Assembly: GCA_003117195.1 (NCBI GenBank)
Contig: BDSI01000094.1
Location: forward strand, 124,001 to 188,000
Source: Eudorina sp. 2006-703-Eu-15
Taxonomy: Eukaryota > Chlorophyta > Chlorophyceae > Chlamydomonadales > Volvocaceae
Length of the DNA stretch: 64,000 bases
Direction: 5' to 3'
Shown: positions 60,871 through 64,000 of the stretch, piece after piece
Layout: each line of letters starts with the position of its first letter
How positions within the stretch are numbered: the first letter of the stretch is position 1
Program-made: the position numbers and the translations under genes
Notes under the pieces: model-generated
What the model was told of the DNA's origin: nothing
Databases searched by the model: none
The model's input: the letters and a program-made list of their open reading frames with translations, nothing else

Positions 60871-63800
60871 CATTGGCCGTAATTTACAGAATATGCAACG
60901 TGTACAAACCAGCGACGGAGCAGCGGGAACCTGAGCGCCGCCCGGCACTGTAGATGTAATTGTCCACTATACGTGTCCACTATATGCAGGGTATTTATTT
61001 GTGTGCGGTGACAAGTAGGGGTCGGCTTCCTCGAAGCCGGAAAAGGGCGGGGCCCCCTATAATCCGTACAGGCCGCCTGCTTTAGAACGAAAACTCTATT
61101 ACCGCGCAACAGTGTGAGAGAGTGGAAGGTTACCATTGGGGGTGTCGTTGATGTGGAAGGTGGATTGGCGTGCATAGATTCACAAAGCCCAAACACGTCG
61201 GCAGCCCCGAAACCATCCTGCAGTACGCGCCGCCGGCGACGGCGGTCACCGTATCGTAACGCTAGACGCCTCTGCACTACCACATCCGTCTGTCAAGCAG
61301 ATGATCACACAGCAAGCTTGAAACATTCTTGTTTTGCCCTGAAACTGTAGTTGTTTGGTCCGTCGGCAAGGATGCAGCAGCCCTTCAGTTGCACGCCCGC
61401 AGCAGACGTGAACCTCTTAAGTTTGCTATCAATAGTTACATAGCAAATATAAGGCAAGAACAGGGTGCGAAAAGAGAACTCGTTGGTACTCGGTATGCTA
61501 TCCCTTTGCATCTTGAAACTTTGATTCAATACATAATGTTGAATTGTATTCATCTGGCAAAACAGAAAGGCAAATCTTGGTGTTGGTGGCATCTTGATAT
61601 TCAAACATCAGAACACTATGGAAGTTCAATTTAGCACACGCCGCCCATTCTTAATCCAAGTATTCATCACGCGGCACCCGTTGCAACAAACATGAGCGCG
61701 AGAGGCGTTGGGTGGACGTTGACCCGGGTCCATGGAGACCGCGGAGCTTTACTTTAACCGTTTGTGCTCAAAGAATTTTTTCAGCCAAACCAAGAATACC
61801 TTGCAATAGAGGACAAATAATATGACAAACATTGCGAATTAGTTTAGCGAAAATGAACGTTTTGCCGTTACCCACACACGGACAGGGGCAATCCTAGGGG
61901 GCGGGGCCCCCCGAACGCGGCCCCGCCCGAAAATGCTACATACGGCTGACAGGGGCTGACACCGATGACCCGCTGGGTCCACTCGCTGTAACATTACCAA
62001 TAACATCATGCCATTGCACGCCTACGCATTCTTGGATGGTGCAATTATAATCGCCCAAATCGCAGCGTTTTATTGATGTGAAGAGGCGGAATCCGATAAT
62101 GTTTTTATTTTTTCATTTTTCATAATATGTTTCAATAATATTTTTTATATTTTTAAATTATTCATTATAGCCAAGAAAATCAGCTTGACATATCAAGAGC
62201 TAGGACATAGGGAGAGCGCGTGGGCTCAGCTAGAACACGGAGTTGTTACCGAAAATGCCTCCCCTTATGGCTTGTCTGCGTGGCTGACTCACCCTGGTGA
62301 TGTCGCTCGCTCCACAGGCCGCTAGCTCCAATGTAGTAGCTTCCCCTGCTAGCTCCAGCCTTCCTATCCTCCAGGCCGCTGCTAGTTGCCATTGGTCTAG
62401 GCTTCCAGCTTCGGCTTAGCTAGTGGTAAGAGAACCAGATGCTTCTCCCAACAGCTGATTATCCCAGCAGCTGGCTCCGTCCAGCCCAGCAGCTCATCCT
62501 CCACCCCGTGCGTACCTGCAACAAGAGCCACGCATCGCTAACTCTTTATGGATGCATATTATATCACGATAGGTTGAAGGTTTGGCCGCATGGTCCTGGG
62601 ATAGTCGAGGGGCGGAAGACTGCATTAGCCAGGATTCGTCACCATGTAACGCTTCATAAATTCATTCACTCGCCCGTTCATACGGATGAAGCACGAATTT
62701 GACTCTTGTCTTAGAAAACATGCAATTATTTGTCAGCTACCTATGGAAAAGTGTAAGCTAGGGAGCGTAGGACAGTTGGTTGGACAGGACGGTACCATTC
62801 AAATCGGACCTAACCACTTCTCTTACCATATATATGTGCATGTTAATAAAGTGGCGTTGAGGCGCACAAGGGTAAAAGCCTTCAATAACTGGTGATTTGA
62901 ATTCGTTGACTATCTCTTCGCTCAGACCTGCTCAGACGACCTCTGTAAGATGCTCGTGCGCAAAGATGGTATCTATAACTTATACGTAATTTCGAATCGT
63001 TATACATTTCCTCTGGTTTCATTTGTCTGCTGTTGCCCTACGTGAACGTCACGATAAACAGCTATGGAAGCCTGAGTTGTTCAATGAGACCAAGTCGTCA
63101 ATAAATAGCATCGAGTATCCTTGTTGAATGTTGCTCCTTTGAAGTATCTTACTTAAAAAGCAGATAAGCGCCCAACTGATAGTACGGATAGTACGGACGG
63201 CAGATACCACGGCAAATCGGGACGCCGACGGAAAAGCTGCGACGGCGCCACCAGCGCCGTACCCATGTACATTTTCGGATATCTTAGTACACCGATCGCT
63301 GCAAAGACCTGATGGCCCTACGCCCCTACCATTACTACGTCCTCGTTATTGTTGTGACACAGGACGTGCTGGGCACAGCGTGTTCCGGGTCGGGGCCACA
63401 GCCACTGGTGGTCCTGGCGGGTGTTGTAACGGTTACAAAAACGGTCACAAAAAGAAAAGATCAGGTTATAGGGTGCCGGAAACCCCTCGACCGGCCCGCG
63501 CAGGGTGGGTGGGTCGGGGAATAGAGGTCACGCACTGTCCCGGCAGAGGGATACGCCTCTTGCTTGGTAAAGTCAGGACAATGGCATGCAAGGAAACGCC
63601 GCACGTGTGCCCCGCATAAGCCAAGCCTCCCGACGATGCCGTACCGGGGCGTCGTGCGCCCTGATTCCACGTGCCACTCACGACAGTCCGTTCACAATAG
63701 ATCGGGGGTCCCGAAGCCAGAGTTAGTTGGTGGGCAGCTGAGCCGGAAGCTGGTCCTTCATGTTGTCCTGTGCCAAAAGACGGACACGCCCAAGTGCTCA

Positions 63801-64000
63801 TGCTGGCAGACTCAATAAGCAGAAGCTTGCAGGCGAGCGAAGGCGCCGATCGTCTCAACCTGCCTTGGGTCAATGGCGCTCATTAACCCCCGTGTATGTG
63901 CGTGTGGCAACGTCCGATTGGGTACTTTGTGGTGGCTTGGCCCGCGCCAGGCCGTGCCCCTTTGGAACTGTTGCCCCGCTGTTTTGGTGGCCTGAATTGG
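60871..64000. other. Right-hand region without a recognised gene
   Basis: Open frames at 60849-61283 (minus), 61329-61634 (plus) and 63466-63873 (minus) show no recognisable motif and no splice partners. 62090-62170 is very AT-rich (T runs). 62280-62500 contains AGCTAGC/CTCCAGC-rich imperfect repeats. Family A copy 5 is the only element I can assign. Confidence 0.5.
61943..61999 (+). repeat. Dispersed repeat family A, copy 5 (diverged)
   Basis: GGCTGACAGGGGCTGACACC, GATGACCCGCTGGGTCCACT, CGCTGTAACATT. The hairpin arms are kept but the end differs from the other copies. Confidence 0.65.

Noticed and set aside
61329..61634. 101-codon open frame on the plus strand
   Set aside because: Not high-GC like the other coding exons here, no motif, no matching exon; may be a decayed element but cannot be shown.

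Overview
The window is nuclear DNA of a green alga, most likely a colonial volvocine (Volvox/Eudorina type) rather than Chlamydomonas reinhardtii. The reasons are intron-dense genes with short exons and GT-AG introns of a few hundred bases, high-GC coding exons inside AT-richer introns, Ala/Gly/Ser-rich protein linkers, a TGTAA-type polyadenylation motif after one gene, and many microsatellites. There is no sign of bacterial or organellar DNA. All exon models were read by eye from splice signals, reading phase and family resemblance, with no alignment run. Four models keep one open frame across all their junctions: 32, 8, 11 and 58 exons.

Layout. (1) 1-18,040, minus strand: most of a very large multipass membrane protein of the algal PAS/TmcB-TmcC-like family, with its 3' end beyond the left edge and its 5' end unresolved. 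(2) 18,041-20,268: a gap between two divergent genes. (3) 20,269-23,535, plus strand: a plastid-type 2-carboxy-D-arabinitol-1-phosphatase-like histidine phosphatase, 531 aa. (4) 25,171-29,069, minus strand: DPH5, diphthine synthase, complete at 299 aa and convergent with the phosphatase. (5) 29,284-30,358, minus strand: an unrecognised two-exon gene model. (6) 31,982-59,744, plus strand: one giant gene of 58 inferred exons encoding about 2,772 aa. It has an N-terminal Met-Gly-Ala-Gly-Cys-Cys acylation-type start, two ankyrin zones, an acidic middle and a long helical C-terminus. (7) 59,745-64,000: no recognised gene; it holds a foldback sequence, AT-rich DNA and a dispersed-repeat copy.

The genes do not form a pathway. 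They are neighbouring single-gene units: sensing at a membrane (PAS protein), Rubisco inhibitor clearance (phosphatase), elongation factor 2 modification (DPH5) and an uncharacterised, possibly membrane-anchored scaffold (ankyrin giant). The least-described item is the ankyrin giant. Four short dispersed repeat families (called A-D here) recur in introns and intergenic DNA, and several dinucleotide repeats lie directly against splice sites.
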